A DNA stretch of 64,000 nucleotides from Cliona cf. orientalis (GCA_963930775.1 OZ005697.1:5974292-6038291), one strand, 5' to 3'. Counted from the stretch's first letter, positions 47,401 through 60,139 are shown. Notes: generated by a model from the letters alone, not told the origin. Program-made: numbers and translations.

Positions 47401-47764
47401 CGTACGACCATTGAATGCTGTATGAATCTGAAAAATCTCTGTTTGGTGAGTCATTGGTAGGTTTGCTTGATGATGGGGCCAACGGGGCATGGCAAGTGCG
47501 ATCGTCAAGAGCCATGAAACTTAGAACCATGAAAATTAATTCTGGAGGCTAAATCTTACTTAAATTCACAAAAATTTGCATCCCCGAAAATTAGCTATTA
47601 TATAGTATTATAGTCAGAGAAGAAGGGGCTTATACACAAAAAAATTACACGTGTGCTTGAGCTGAAAGTGGGGTGGGGGGGGGGGGGGGATACATATTAT
47701 GTGTAAGAGTGGGGTATAAAATTATGACCATAGTTAACGTGGCAATTAAATTCAATGTACATAC
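44419..47764. other. Region between the caspase gene and the PUB-domain gene
   Basis: Mostly AT-rich DNA with one recognisable element (46371-46872). It should contain the caspase promoter and the unseen 3' exon(s) of the PUB-domain gene. I found no exon that continues the PUB gene in phase 0 with confidence. Confidence 0.4.
46371..46872. mobile_element. TIR element with TCCCCAGTAGC termini, copy 1
   Basis: TCCCCAGTAGC is inverted as GCTACTGGGGA at 46862-46872. Interior shares long blocks with 60140-60665 (GTCGTCAATA, GACCGACTCTC/GATCGACTCTC, GTAGCACTCAGCTT/GTAGCGATCAGCTT, CAGAAAGGCTCCA). No transposase ORF. Confidence 0.65.
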
Positions 47765-50700
47765 CCCAGCATTGAGGTCCACTCCAATGTCCTCAAATCT
47801 GTTCAAATTAGCTCCAAAAGTGAGCTGCCGCGCTCGCTGCAAGGGAAAACATGATTATGAGGGCCAAGAACATGTGTAACAGCCCACAGCCACAGATGGA
47901 ACTGCATGGTAGTGGAATTTGGCATCCAACTGCAAATATTATACCGTACCCTTGTGAAAAAGGGCCTATGGGCCTAGACTGGGGGATGGCCGATACTCAA
48001 GGAATCAGTGTCGCAGTTATACACGAATGAATACCCAGGTAAATTACCCATAATTCTAATATTGATTTCAGTCTTATTCAAGTACATTTACCAATTGAGA
48101 GCGAGGACGGCCAGCTATTGGGTCGATACTGCATCGTGTGCCGTTGATGGCAGCTGTATTAAGTGGGTGTGGTTATGATAGCTTACCGTGCATGATCGTT
48201 CTGAAACACGGCATAAGGTTAACCAGGCTTAGTTCTATGGCTGTTTAGCAGATTACTTACCAATCTTACTTCAATTATTTTAAGTTCAGTCCTCATAAAC
48301 CAGCCATTTGAGCTACCATAAATCGCGAATATTTCATGTCTAAAATATTTCATGCGATAATTTTTCGCATTAAATAATTTTCGGACAAATGACCCTGTAC
48401 CGCATTGTTGTTAATATTGCGCATGTATTTCGTGCGTTTAATTATCGCACAAGCCATGCTATCTGAAAATATTTTAACATCGAAATATTCACGATTTACG
48501 GTACTTTTTTCTAGGGCAGATACACATGGGTGCACATTCATTAGACCTTAACAGGAAATTGAGGCCAAAGTAGGGGGTGGGGTGGGGTGGGTGGGCTGAT
48601 ATTCCGTAGTTGGCCGGCCCTCTTTTGTGAGGGTACAGTACTAATAATTCTGACCTGACACAATAGTGCACAGATATTACATGTATACGAAAGGGGGGGG
48701 GGGGGGGGGAGATCTATAGATTATCCCGCCTCCCTCCCCCCCCCCCCCGGCACTTTGTAGAGGAGAAAAATGATGCATACAGAAAATATTTATACTCACA
48801 GACGGTCTTGATTCATTAGTCACTGTCTCTTGGCGATCTGCTTTTATCTGATGGGCAACACCAGTAATAAAGAATGGATTCCTTTTCATAATTATGCTAG
48901 CTTATATACCTGCTCTGCTATGCGTTTCTTTTCTGCATCAGTCTTCTTCTGTAGCTCCCTCATCTTGGCCATTCGCTCCATATACTCTTTGTCCTTTCCA
49001 CTTTGTCTTCCATCAGCAGAGCCACGAGAGATTCCACTCTATAAATACCGTAGAAACTGGTTGTTAAGCGCTGCTCGCTGTTAAGCGCATACTTTTTATT
49101 AAGCGCATAGTTCTGTGCGAGCCTTACCGCTCTTTGTTAGGCGCATATGCCCAGCAAGCCACCTGAACGACAAGCGGTCGGTTACATGAGCCCAGAAAGA
49201 AGGCTAGAAGTAGGCTGGAGAAGAAAACGTCGAGAATTACGCTCTCCGGTCGCTTCTTGGCCACACTGTAGGCCTTTCTACTCTCGACATGCTCTTTACG
49301 CACACCCCACCTACCGTGTTTTAGCACTTTTAATTAAGCGCATACTTTTTGTTAAGCGGATATTTTCTTGCTGCCGCGTGTTATAAGCGCATGCGCTTAA
49401 TAACCAGTTTCTACGGTAGTTGACAGGGAGTTAAGAGTGTGCTTGTATGCATTTGGTCAATCTTTAGCTGCCCTTCCCCCACTGTTTCAATGTCACATGC
49501 AAAAAGTGCTAAATAGATCCAGGAAACCTGGAGGTGAGGATAAAGTTGATGATCTTACCGTAGATGAGTCAGTAGATACTGCACTAGACACCTGGTCTTC
49601 CAATAGGCTGTGAAGAAAAATGTTTCTACAATAATAAACAGGTGCTATAAATCAATGTTTATGATACTATTAGTAATAGTTTACACACTCTAAGCCAAGA
49701 TGAATGCACATTATCATAAACATAATCTCGCTATTCCCCCTGCACTCTCGCATTGGGAAAACAGGAGTCCCAGCACATTTGCTCCTACATCTATAGGTTA
49801 TGTATATGTATAAGCCCCTTCCTATCCTGACTCAAAGTATAGAAAGAGTAGCTACAGCAAATGCTTGGTTGCTGTAGACAAGACATTCGTTGGTGTGTAA
49901 TGATTAGCATGCAGAAATATCATGATCCCATACATAAGCTCCTCACCTTTTACACTTTGTGATTTCAACTAACGCAATTTGCAGGAAGTCATCATTCAAC
50001 AAGACCACAGTGTCGTCCACCTGCACATGTGGGTAGTCACTTTGAAGTAACAGAAGCATAATACCATGCTCCTGGCAACGATACTGGCATAATAAGGAAG
50101 GAAGGAAGGCACATTTGGAAAGATTCAACACAGTCAAACTTGTCGATACAAACTATGGCCAACTCAGTATAATACTAGAGCTCTGTAGAGCACATACCCC
50201 GTGTGAACATTGCGTAATCTACTTTTGTGTGTATGGGTAAAAAGTACTGAGTAGAAATGCTGCTTGGTTGTATATAGGGCTCCCAGTGATATCAGCCAAA
50301 AAACCACTGAGCCTGTTTTTCGCCAATGCAGCTGTTTTGTTGTGCTTATGAGTCGCTTAGGTGCCTAGGCATCAAGAGATGGTGATTTTTGTGCTAATGA
50401 CAACAATAACGACGACATGACCAATTACTTTACCCCTTGCGCATGTGCGCGGGGTAAATATATACAACACATGAATGCACACACACATGCACATGCATAC
50501 ACAGTTTTGTGGATTGTACATGTACATACCTCTGTCCATCCCACCATTGCCAAGAAGTCTCTGGCTGGCTGATGAGACCACACTCGCTGACTGAACGTCT
50601 TGTTAGCTATTCGAAGTCGTCTGTACTTCTCCTCTCCAGGATGGCCCAGGGCATTCCTACACCAGAATAATAATTATTAATCCCTTATCCTACTTAACAT

Positions 50701-51825
50701 AATAATAATTATTATTAATGTAAGTTGGGACCAATTATCGCAGATTTGCAATCAAAACTTCATATTAGGGAGCAATGTGGATGTCATGCTAGAAAGTTTA
50801 CCAATGTCATGTGGTTATCAATAGTAGTGCCTGCACTTTCAGGATTCATTGTATATTTTCACCTTACTATCAATGAAATCAAATCCCCACCTTTAGCAGG
50901 GGCTGGGGGAGGGGGGGGGGCACTTTTATGCAGCACATAATGTCATATCTACCAATATTAAGGCCACTCCAATTAAATTTTGATGTATTGTTTCACAAGT
51001 ACGGCGACTCAATATTTTGCCAATTTGATTCATAAATGTAAATTTCTGGGTGTGGTTTAAAAGTGCGCATGCGCATTTGCTGCCATATACATTTACTAGT
51101 CGTGGGCACAGATTTCATGTAAATTCTTGTGGGAGATGACAGATCAGCTGTGGGTCAGTGCTGAAGTAAAGCGGGGGAGTGTTGTGCTGGATTCACCTAC
51201 CGTTTTGCCAGTCACAGTCAAGGATACGTTTGGCTCACTAGTGATAGCAGCAAAAAAATGAAATTCATAATTCTTATAATGATATTCATAACTTTATAAT
51301 GAGATTCATATAATTTTATTATGACGTTTACAAATTTATTCCTACCTATCGACTCACTCTTTCTGGCTATCCTACTCGTGAAACAATATATCAAATTGGA
51401 GTGGCCTAACCAGCCCTCCTTGCACCAGTACAGTTTACTATGGGTAGCCACCCCATCAATCACCTTCCATGCAAAATTTCTGGATCAGCACCTAAAACTT
51501 GATAAAGTGGTAGGGTGTTGCCAACGTAATCTGTCGGGCTCTTGGTCACAACCAAAACAATTTGTGTCAAGTTGAACCATATTATTTACTGGGTGATCCA
51601 AAGGTCAGGAGCCCCATACAAGATGAGTTCTCTATTCTATTAAAAGCTGCACCTGCAATTAAAACTTTTGCAGGGTACACCGAGTACCTAGATTCAGTAT
51701 CATATTTAAAACCAGTGACCTTACTGTGTAATGGTTGATAGAGTATCCAGCGCGACCAGAGCATCATCACGAGACAAAGAGCAGCAGAGAACCTGAAGCT
51801 GACCGTCAAATGAATCCAAACTCAT
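47765..51825 (-). CDS. PUB-domain and coiled-coil protein, 3' end missing
   Basis: Exons: 51725-51825 (start MSLDSFDGQLQV), 50530-50656, 49947-50020, 49559-49607, 48910-49038, 48800-48847, 47765-47836; phases agree and sum to 600 nt (200 aa, no stop yet). Residues about 20-100 form a PUB domain: ALDTLSTITQNALGHPGEEK, KYRRLRIANKTFSQRVW, DFLAMVGWTE, VVLLNDDFLQIALVEI. The family pattern is HP.EEKYR.IR..N..F..R. PUB domains bind the C-terminus of p97/VCP in ER-associated degradation and similar pathways. Exons 5-6 give a charged helix (EYMERMAKMRELQKK...KKRIAEQIKADRQE), exon 7 LTFGANLNRFEDIGVDL. It is not a close match to UBXN6 or NGLY1 as I remember them; no transglutaminase core or UBX domain is seen. 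The remaining C-terminal exon(s) probably lie below 47765. Confidence 0.65.
48314..48503. mobile_element. MITE with TACCATAAATCGCGAATATT termini, copy 2
   Basis: The right end is the inverse (AATATTCACGATTTACGGTA). Sister of 41392-41574, about 85 percent alike by eye. In an intron of the PUB-domain gene. Confidence 0.7.
49046..49418. mobile_element. Palindromic MITE with TACCGTAGAAACTGGTTGTT ends
   Basis: The left end is inverted as AACCAGTTTCTACGGTA at the right. TTAAGCGC(AT) motifs repeat about eight times near both ends. It starts 8 bases upstream of the acceptor side of the exon at 48910-49038, so it replaces most of that intron's 3' end. Confidence 0.75.
50173..50457 (+). repeat. Interspersed repeat family A, short copy
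   Basis: Begins ACTAGAGCTCTGTAGAGCAC and ends TTTACCCCTTGCGCATGTGC followed by GCGGGG. About 285 bp, internally deleted compared with 30178-30793. In an intron of the PUB-domain gene. Confidence 0.6.
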
Positions 51826-52840
51826 CTCTTTACTTTGCGTCCAGTGTTCTTTGATCCTAATTTTGACACGTCATATTAGTAGGTAAGGGTCGACTCCATC
51901 ACAAGCGCGGTGCTCCAACGACCCCTTACCGTATATTTTCAATGTAAGAGTATTATTGTGCCTTCTTTACAATGTTCTCACTCCCTCTCCCTCCCCTTAC
52001 TAGTATTGCAGTACAAATTAAGAATCAGTCACTGATGGTTACCATCCTAGGCCTACCCCAGGTGGTGAGTCAAAACGGTCATGTGGTGAGGGCCCATCAT
52101 TTGATCTGAGTCATGTGAGTGTGTAGCCACATCATGCTCTTGTATACTGACATGTTATTATTATGGTCATACAGTTTGAGTCTGTGACAGCTATGGGGAG
52201 CCAGGATTTAGAGCAGCCAAATTGTATTACAGCATAACAGATCAGTGATTAGCTATTCGAATACAGAGATTAGAGCACAACAGACACTACCATTCACACA
52301 ACAGTGCATGATGTTTATCTCAGTGTAGAGCCAAAGAGATAGAAAAACTGTTGACCACTTGGGAGTTGCTTTTGATATGAAGCACTGATCCGTGAACAAA
52401 GGTTCAAAGCTAGTCTCTTATTGTGATTGATATGATACGGTAGATGTGGAAGCTTCAGCAAGATGATCACAACTCCTAGTACCAGTAGCTAGTGCTCTAG
52501 TACAAGTACACAATTCAATTAGGATCTGGTGCTCTGTATCCTATATAGTTATAGCTAGCTACAGCTTGGCCCCATTAGCTAATTAGCTATGTTTTATATA
52601 GAGCCACAACTGCAGATGTTACAGTACTAGAGTTGAGTTACATGTTGTTTGTTCTAAAACACTACATAACTGTTTATGACATACCAGATGTGTAGCTACT
52701 AGCTACTGATTGTAAATGGAACAGATAATAATAAACAATACACATAACATGGTTATAAGATAGCTAGGTATATCACTATTGTACATGTCTGACTTGGTAT
52801 TTTACTATTTGAATGTTACAGTGAAGCTAGCTATGTGTGG
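51826..52840. other. Spacer between PUB gene start and transporter stop; no gene seen
   Basis: AT-rich sequence without recognisable repeats or ORFs. It should hold the PUB gene promoter and the transporter 3' untranslated region. No AATAAA close to the stop at 52841 was found. Confidence 0.5.
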
Positions 52841-54742
52841 CTACTGTGCACAAGTTGGGTCGTTGGGGCTATGAATTTGGTACGTATTCCGTCCAACAGT
52901 TCTAGCAAAAACTTCCTCTACAATTGCTTGGTCATAGGGTGGGTCGTCTCTTTCCCTGTATTGATATCGTTTGGCTGCCACTGAGAATAGGATAAGTCCA
53001 ATTATTGCTAGTACAGAGACAATAAAAAAGTAGCCAAAGTCACAATTAAGTGCTCTGGGGTTTTTTCTAAACGTTCCATCTTCCCAAGATTGAGGTATGG
53101 AGAAGGGAAGGAGAAGGATAGCACTAGAGAGCTGAAAGAGTCCTCTGATAGCAAAGAACACTCCAACCAGGAGACCTTTCATAGAGTGAGGGCTTTGGGC
53201 CGATATGAATTCAAAGGCAGTGGTTGTGATCAACATTGGACTAAATCCAATGAGAAGATTTGGTAGGATATGGAATCCCCAGTGTAAGCGTAGTGCCTTA
53301 ACATATTTACTGGTCACATTAATCTTGAACATACAATAGCTGGATGATCCATTTATATAATATGAAGGAATACCTGGGTCATTGACGTTCAATAGGAGAT
53401 GACCTAGCAAATCAGTTCCAAACATAGTGAGTACACCAAGTAAAAGCAAAGTTCCTCCCACAAACAAACGCTTGAAAATCTTTGGAATACACCGACGAAG
53501 GAAAGAAAAAATTATCCAAATATACACAGGGAATGCGATCACTGATAGCACCTGACCCAGACTCCCACTCTCTAAAACAAGCCATCTGGTGGTACAATGA
53601 CTCTTAAATTCTGGTCCATACCCAGTGTGCAATGTAAACGAAGGGAAAATAAAATAGGATACAGGGACTTCTAGTAAAAATATAGGCGCTAAGGCCATTA
53701 AGATGACAAGAATTCTTAGAAAGGATTTTACGTCTTCCACTTGTTCTGTAGTGAAGGGTCCACCATACCTTTCCTTAGCGAAATCTATCCTGGTTGGAAT
53801 TTCATTGCCATAATAAGTAAAAGCACTCCGTCTGAGTGCGTATTTGTGTTTCCTGGCAAAATGAAGCACTTTAAAGACAGTTTTGTATGGGTTGACTTGA
53901 CCTGGTTCGGAATAAAACCAGTGGTTCTTCCGACAACTGAATACAAGCAGTGAGAAGAGCACCACAAAAAACACCGGAGGTAATGAAAAAATGATGTAGA
54001 GAAAATTATTACTACTTTGAGCAGTGCAGGCATATGCTGCAAATATCAGATGTATAACTGGTGTGGTAATGCTACCAATCCAAATTGCCCAGTGCACAAA
54101 CAAACCCAAGTACTCACTTGGAGCTTCATGAAGCTGGTCAAGTCCAAGCTGGATGAAATTAGCCTGGAATCCTGATAATCCAATTACGAACAAAACAAAT
54201 GCGATAATCCCAATCAGTGCCAATAGATATTTTCCAATTTCATGCCAGTGGTCAAGAATTTCCCTCTGGTGGTCGATAGAAGCCATTGCTAGGGTACTAC
54301 CGACAGTAAAGAAGCCCATGGAGCAAACGAGAATACACAAACTACCTATGACTGTCTTGTATCTTCCACAGCATACATCAGCCATGAAGCCACTTAGTGG
54401 ATAGATAAGAAGTACCAGAGCAAGACAAGTGTACGGGATGAGAACATTGATGAAAATGTTAAGGTGATGTTTGTGTCCATGAATTTTGAGTGTCTTGCCA
54501 GCAACTCCAAGAGCTACAGATGAGTCCATGGCAAATGTATAGGTTGATCCAACAATGGCTGACCACACCAGGATGAGAGCAGCAGCCTTTGATGGAGGGC
54601 AAAGGTGTCTAGGGAAGGCACACGCATGACCAAGTCTCTTTCGATAGGATAACTGTGGCAGTGGTGAGCCAAGCAGAGGCTGTGCTTCTGGTGTACTCAC
54701 AGGCTCAATCATAGGACTACCAGTTGAACTCTTGGACTCCAT
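52841..54742 (-). CDS. POT/SLC15-type proton-coupled peptide/histidine transporter-like
   Basis: Single-exon, 633 aa, about 12 hydrophobic segments. POT-family marks: GFMADVCCGRYKTV (118-131, the classic G..AD...GRYKTI signature), RIDFAKERYGGPFTTEQVED (318-337, as in SLC15A3/A4 relatives), and FISAQSPHSMKGLLVGVFF late in the protein. Expected to move small peptides or histidine with protons across a membrane. The N-terminal tail has an acidic dileucine (E19-A-Q-P-L-L24), the type of signal that sends SLC15A4-like proteins to endolysosomes. The start is the first ATG, with A at -3 and G at +4. A dead duplicate lies 3.5 kb upstream at 58284-60925. Substrate cannot be read from sequence. Confidence 0.85.
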   Translation of the reverse strand: MESKSSTGSPMIEPVSTPEAQPLLGSPLPQLSYRKRLGHACAFPRHLCPPSKAAALILVWSAIVGSTYTFAMDSSVALGVAGKTLKIHGHKHHLNIFINVLIPYTCLALVLLIYPLSGFMADVCCGRYKTVIGSLCILVCSMGFFTVGSTLAMASIDHQREILDHWHEIGKYLLALIGIIAFVLFVIGLSGFQANFIQLGLDQLHEAPSEYLGLFVHWAIWIGSITTPVIHLIFAAYACTAQSSNNFLYIIFSLPPVFFVVLFSLLVFSCRKNHWFYSEPGQVNPYKTVFKVLHFARKHKYALRRSAFTYYGNEIPTRIDFAKERYGGPFTTEQVEDVKSFLRILVILMALAPIFLLEVPVSYFIFPSFTLHTGYGPEFKSHCTTRWLVLESGSLGQVLSVIAFPVYIWIIFSFLRRCIPKIFKRLFVGGTLLLLGVLTMFGTDLLGHLLLNVNDPGIPSYYINGSSSYCMFKINVTSKYVKALRLHWGFHILPNLLIGFSPMLITTTAFEFISAQSPHSMKGLLVGVFFAIRGLFQLSSAILLLPFSIPQSWEDGTFRKNPRALNCDFGYFFIVSVLAIIGLILFSVAAKRYQYRERDDPPYDQAIVEEVFARTVGRNTYQIHSPNDPTCAQ

Positions 54743-57046
54743 TTTATAGTAACTATTGATAGCTAGCTACATATAGGTATCTAGCTAGCTAGTTATGAGA
54801 ACTGGTGTGTACTCTTGATAGATTCAAAGCTGACAATTTAATGCATAGGCACTAGTACTGTCACACTTGACTCAATGTACCTATAGAGGAAACAGGTTAT
54901 GAAAACTTATACCGTATGTAGTAAAAGTTGACCACTTCCTTATAGTGAAACCACAAATGTTTACATTAGTGGAATGTTTACCGTAGTTACCTTGCTTCAT
55001 GTATGTAATGTCCACTAGCATAATATTATTTAAGATTTATAAGAACATCCATAGTATGAATGTGATACATACAGTATAAGCTAGAATGTATACGTATCCA
55101 TCCCTTGCATTACCAAGCTAACACTCAATGCAAACTCAAGCACTTGGGCAAGGATCTAAGTTGCTATGTTTCATCCATAGAAATTAATTAATTGCAACCT
55201 CACCATGATATCTAAGGGAGCAGACCTCATTATTGTGTCATCTTAGAATAAACATTACCCAGAAGCATGCAGCATTAATTGAAGTGCCATGAGGGCTAGC
55301 TTGCCATTGCACATCATGATAGTATATTAAGGATGTTCAATCCAATTATTCTGATCAGGGTAATACTGTACTTCACACTGAACTAAAAGCAAGATTTCCT
55401 TTATGCCATGCTTACCAAAACATGAGCTTTCCGACACATATTTGGCAGAGGAGAGAGCAGAGTTCTTGTAAAATAAACGAAATGTGTAGAAAACTTTGCC
55501 CTATCCTATACATTTCCTACAATGTCATGCATGAAATCCGAGTAACTGTTTTTGTCTAGTGTCATGCAGGTAGCTATACGTATAAGGTTTTAACTGACAT
55601 GATAGATGGTGACCACACAGATGCATACAGCTAATAATCTATTCCATATGCCGGCATACTCAATAATATCGGGCACACAATTATCAAGGTACAGGTAGCC
55701 TAAAGGTTCTAGTATCCATGTGTGATAAATGGTTGGCCGGAGTCAGGCATACTTAGATTGTTATAGTACATGGTTGCATAATTATATTCTGTATTATAAT
55801 ATCGTGAGAGCTAGGTTTGTAACATAAGACACTCTTGGGACTGACCTAGCTGGCATACTAACTTATTAAACAGCCACGCAGAGGTTAATATTATTATAGT
55901 GCATGCATGGATGCATTAAAAGGATGTTTGTCTTGACTACAATGCTGTTATGGTTTTTATGAAAAGAAACAAGGCATTGTATACATAAACTCTCAACCTG
56001 AGCAGTGTTTCCATTTCATGGCTACAGCAGCTACGTACAATCATGTAGCTACTGGCATCTAGAGTTGATCCCCCCCTGCCCCCCCCCCCCCCCCCCCCCG
56101 AGAGCAGCCACCATTCCTAACAATTGAGTTTGTCTATCTTTCCCAAAGATTTCAATAATAATAATGGTCCCTTTTCTCAGCATGCAGGTCACGACAATGC
56201 CTGACTTATCCACTTCTACACAATTAATTGATGTAGTTTTAGTGAGTATGCTAGCTATACTATAGCTATAGATACAAACAACCTACATACTGTACACTGT
56301 CAGGTGGTTGTTGCTCTGGCCACACAGCTCTCAGTGTGGTCAAGTAGCTAGCTATGATAGAATTAGACGTTGTGTGCATTTTGACAAGGCTGGCCCTGAG
56401 GAAGTTATAATGTGTTTTTGTGGGCTTGAAGGTTCTCTTTTCGCTGTGGAGCTATAGGTATCTAAATTAAGCTCTGCAGTGCAGAAATGTAAATATTGTT
56501 CACAGCTTCCATACGGTTGTGGCTAGTCATGAATACTTGGCTGAGGATTGCTATCGTTCAGTGATACTGGTTTATTAAACATTCTGCATGGGTAATACCA
56601 TCTTAGACTGCATGATAAACACTGTAAAATGCATGTGCAGGTGCACTATCAGAGAGGTGCATGTCCTGTTGCTTTGTTGTAAACGATGTATAGTACATAG
56701 GAAATTATCTATTATTATTAGCTATTAGCTATAAGCTTACGTATGGACTATAGGTAGATATAGCGATCGGTATTAACAAATGAACCTTTCAATTTGTGGC
56801 TGAAGCCACTAAACATACAAAAGCTCTCATTTTTGCCTGTGCTTTGGGCCACGGTAGTTGGTGTGCTTGATAGGCAGTGCCAGTAAAACCAAGACGTTTC
56901 TACGGGTGGAGCAATTTCTCTCCATTGCACCTCATTATAGAGCCTCTAAAATTAATGTGCATTTTAAATGAAAATCTATCACTCGATCCAGTAGCTAGTC
57001 CAATGGGAGCCTGAGGGAAAGAGAGCCAGGCAGGCCACCACCTCTA

Positions 57047-57078
<32 letters not shown>

Positions 57079-57467
57079 GTTGGGGGTCAGAGGTTGAGTT
57101 TTGGGTAAACTTGTTATTAGGGTTAGTTAGCATATAGCTATGGCATGGTTACTTTTCAGGGCTAACTTAGTTTCTAGGGTTTAAGTAGCTATGGCAGGGT
57201 TAGTAGCTAGTCTCCAGCGTTAGTAGCTACGTGGAGTTGCTATTCCATATTGAGTCTGGCTGGGGAAATGTTACAACTGATTTAATCGGTTCTAGTCATA
57301 TAGGCAACTATCATATTTGCTGGCTAAATGTAACCTCTACTGCACCTTTTCATGTCTTAGTTTAGAGCCTCAAGATTTTTTGAAGCATTCAGTCCACTAA
57401 TTGATTGTAGGTGAGTAAGTTACTAAGACGTTTTTGACAATGATCTACATGTAAACTTTAACTTCAG
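54743..57467. other. Spacer upstream of the transporter; no gene seen
   Basis: AT-rich DNA with scattered G/C homopolymers (poly(C) at about 56076-56099, poly(G) at 57048-57077). No recognisable transposon ends. The transporter promoter should lie in its first few hundred bases. Confidence 0.5.
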
Positions 57468-57545
57468 ATACTTGCGCGTCAGAAGCAAGAGCTGGCAAAG
57501 GGAAACAAGCCTGTGAAGGGCTCCAAGTACTCCATCCACAGCTAA
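57468..57545 (+). other. Possible terminal exon on the plus strand
   Basis: After a good acceptor (TTTAACTTCAG) the sequence reads ILARQKQELAKGNKPVKGSK then YSIHS and a stop at 57545. The composition is coding-like. A possible upstream exon (57364-57410, ending at GTGAGTAAG) joins in a different frame, so the gene model is not resolved and may be a fragment. Confidence 0.2.
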
Positions 57546-57849
57546 GGCTGAAATCTTACATTCAGTGGCAAGCTCTAGTGAACCCTTACCTATGTGCTTG
57601 AATTTTCAAAGTGCATGTTTCTGCATTGGTTGATGCATGCAGAAGCATGTTTTCAAGGGAATAGCTATATATTACACTTGGTTATTATATTATTATAATA
57701 TAGCCTCGAGAGCCTAGTCACGGTGAGGCTATACGTATACCTTTGTCACCCCCCACTCTTAATTATTCAATGATCATTGCTTTTAATTTCCTCCCCCTTG
57801 ACAAATTAAAATGCTGAATGAAATTTAATCCTGATTGAAACACAATAAA

Positions 57850-58223
57850 ACTAGAGCTCTATAGAGCACATACCCCGCGCGCTCTGTAGCCACTGTAGTA
57901 CATTGTCTGAGGCATACATATGTAGCTGTTTCATGACGTGACGACCCTTTCCAACACCGTGCTTGAGCATGCGCAGTTGCATCTGCATACTATTATGCTA
58001 AAAGAGTGGGTGTGGTCGATAAACCACAGGCATGCCAAACAGAAAATGCACGATTTGTAGCACTAGTAAGCGTTTTTGAGAAATTTGAAGCGCGTATAAG
58101 CCAGTTTTTCACCGATATCTACCGATTGGTTGTGCTTACAGCACGCACAGACGCCTAGAACTCGAGATCTGGCGATTTTCGTGCCGACAACAGACGGACA
58201 AACCGATTGCGCGCGGGGTAATT
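57850..58223 (+). repeat. Interspersed repeat family A, uninterrupted reference copy
   Basis: Begins ACTAGAGCTCTATAGAGCAC, passes through TTTCATGACGTGACGACCC and AAAGAGTGGGTGTGGTCGAT, and ends GCGCGCGGGGTAATTAT. It supplies the empty-site comparison for the insertion at 91-1236. It lies just downstream of the transporter pseudogene. Confidence 0.7.
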
Positions 58224-58374
58224 ATCACAAGGGAATCAATAACTGAATCAGTATAATATATATTATCACTAGCTAATAATAGTTTATGACTCGCTGCATG
58301 ATCCTGCAAACACCCTTTCCACATGCATGCAGTTGTATGGTGGGTCATCCCTCTCCCTATACTTGTAATGCTTA

Positions 58375-58630
58375 TGCACCTATCAATGTATTGCCCCACC
58401 TACCACCCCACTGGCAAAAGGTGGGGATTTGATCGTATTTGACCAATAAACATGCCCCGGATCAGGGGGATTTGATCAATATTTATGGATAGCAGGGGGA
58501 AATATACAGTCCTAATGGGGGGATTTGATCCAAGCATTCGCTCCAGGAGAGAGGCAATTGATTTCACATAGGTCAAATCCCCCACCCTTGCCCGTGGGGT
58601 GGTACCTGGGGCAATACATTGATAGGTGCA
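58375..58630. mobile_element. Harbinger-like MITE, copy 3, inserted in the transporter pseudogene
   Basis: 256 bp from TGCACCTATCAATGTATTGC to the inverse ending GATAGGTGCA, with TTA at 58372-58374 and 58631-58633. On the coding strand the gene reads ...ATTGTTGCTAA, element, TAAGCATTACAAG; removing the element and one TAA restores the codons Val-Ala-Lys-His-Tyr-Lys, aligned with Val-Ala-Ala-Lys-Arg-Tyr in the intact paralogue. Confidence 0.85.
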
Positions 58631-60139
58631 TTAGCAACAATAGTGAAGGCAATCAGACTCAGTAATCCCACAAGAAAGACAAAAATAAGGTAGCCAGAGT
58701 CACAGTTGATTACTGATTGCTGATGTCTCCAGAAAACATCAAGGGAGAAGAAAGGGAACAAGATAATTGAGCTGATGAACTGAAACAGACCTCTTGTTGC
58801 AAAGAAGAGCCCAACAAGGAAGCCTTTCATAGAGTGAGGACTTTGAGCTGAGATAAACTCGAGTGTAGAGGACATGATTAGCGATGGAGCAATTCCCAGC
58901 AATATATTTGGCAGAAACAGCACCGCCCAATGCATTCCAAGAGCCATTGTAGAAGTTCTCTGGATTGTTGAAAGAAACATGCAAGCAAGGCCTTCGTGGT
59001 GTCTGTAGTAGTCACTGACATGTCCAATAACATCGATTAGTAACATGCTTCCTGCACCCAATAGAAAAATGAAAATACCTATCCACAGCCGAATAAGCGT
59101 GCGTGGAATGCAATTTCTGAGCAGTGAATAAATAATCCAGATGTACATGTATATGGGGAAGAGAACTACCCGGCACAGTCAAACTTTCATTGTTCCTGTG
59201 TCAAAAATGGCCCATGTAAGGGTGCAGTTGTGAAAGTAAACTTCTTTATTGTTGGTTGTAAAATGCTGAGCAAATGTCGAAAACACTGCAACTGATGGAA
59301 CTTTTATCACAAACACTGGCCCAAGAGACAGAAATATTGTCAGTATCCTCAAGAATGTCTTGACATCCTCCACTTGCTCAGTTGTAAACGGTCCTCCATA
59401 TCTCTCCTTGGCAAAGTCAATTCTAGATGGCACTTCATCATCTGTGTAGGTAAAAGCACTACGTCGAAGTGGATGTTTATGCTTCCTGGCAAAATTGAGG
59501 ACCTTAAAAATAACTTTGTACGAATTGCGTTTTGCCTTGCCCTTATTACAGAACCAGTGGCATTTGCAATAGGCAATGATCCCCATGAACAATAGTATGA
59601 CCAAACAAAAGGATATGACTAAAGGCAAACAGATTACGACTCTCTTAGCATGAGATTCATGTTCACAGGTATACCATGTGTAGAGGATGTCAACTAGTGC
59701 AGCTCCTACCTCAGTTACCCACTCCATCCAGTGCACAAATAATCCACTATACTCATTTGGAAACTCAAACAACTGATCTAGCCCAAGCTGAGTGATATTA
59801 GCCTGGTATCCAGCAAGACCACTGACACTCAAAACATATCCAATCGCTCCAAATACACCAAACACAACTGCATGTGTTTTATCAATTAGAACTAGCTGAT
59901 GCGTAAAGAATTTTACCAGGTACAAAATGGAATCAAGTGATGTGCTTATAAATCCAATTAAAAGAATGGCAACACTTGCAATAATTGTCCAATGTGCACA
60001 TCAGCCAAAAATCCTGCCAAAGGATAAAAGAGAAACACAACTGCAAAGCCAAGATAAAGAAAAAAATGCTCTCTCGTTCAGCCAGATGGTATCACCAAAT
60101 TGAATGTGCAGTTTATCACTCAATGAACCCTTGACCATC

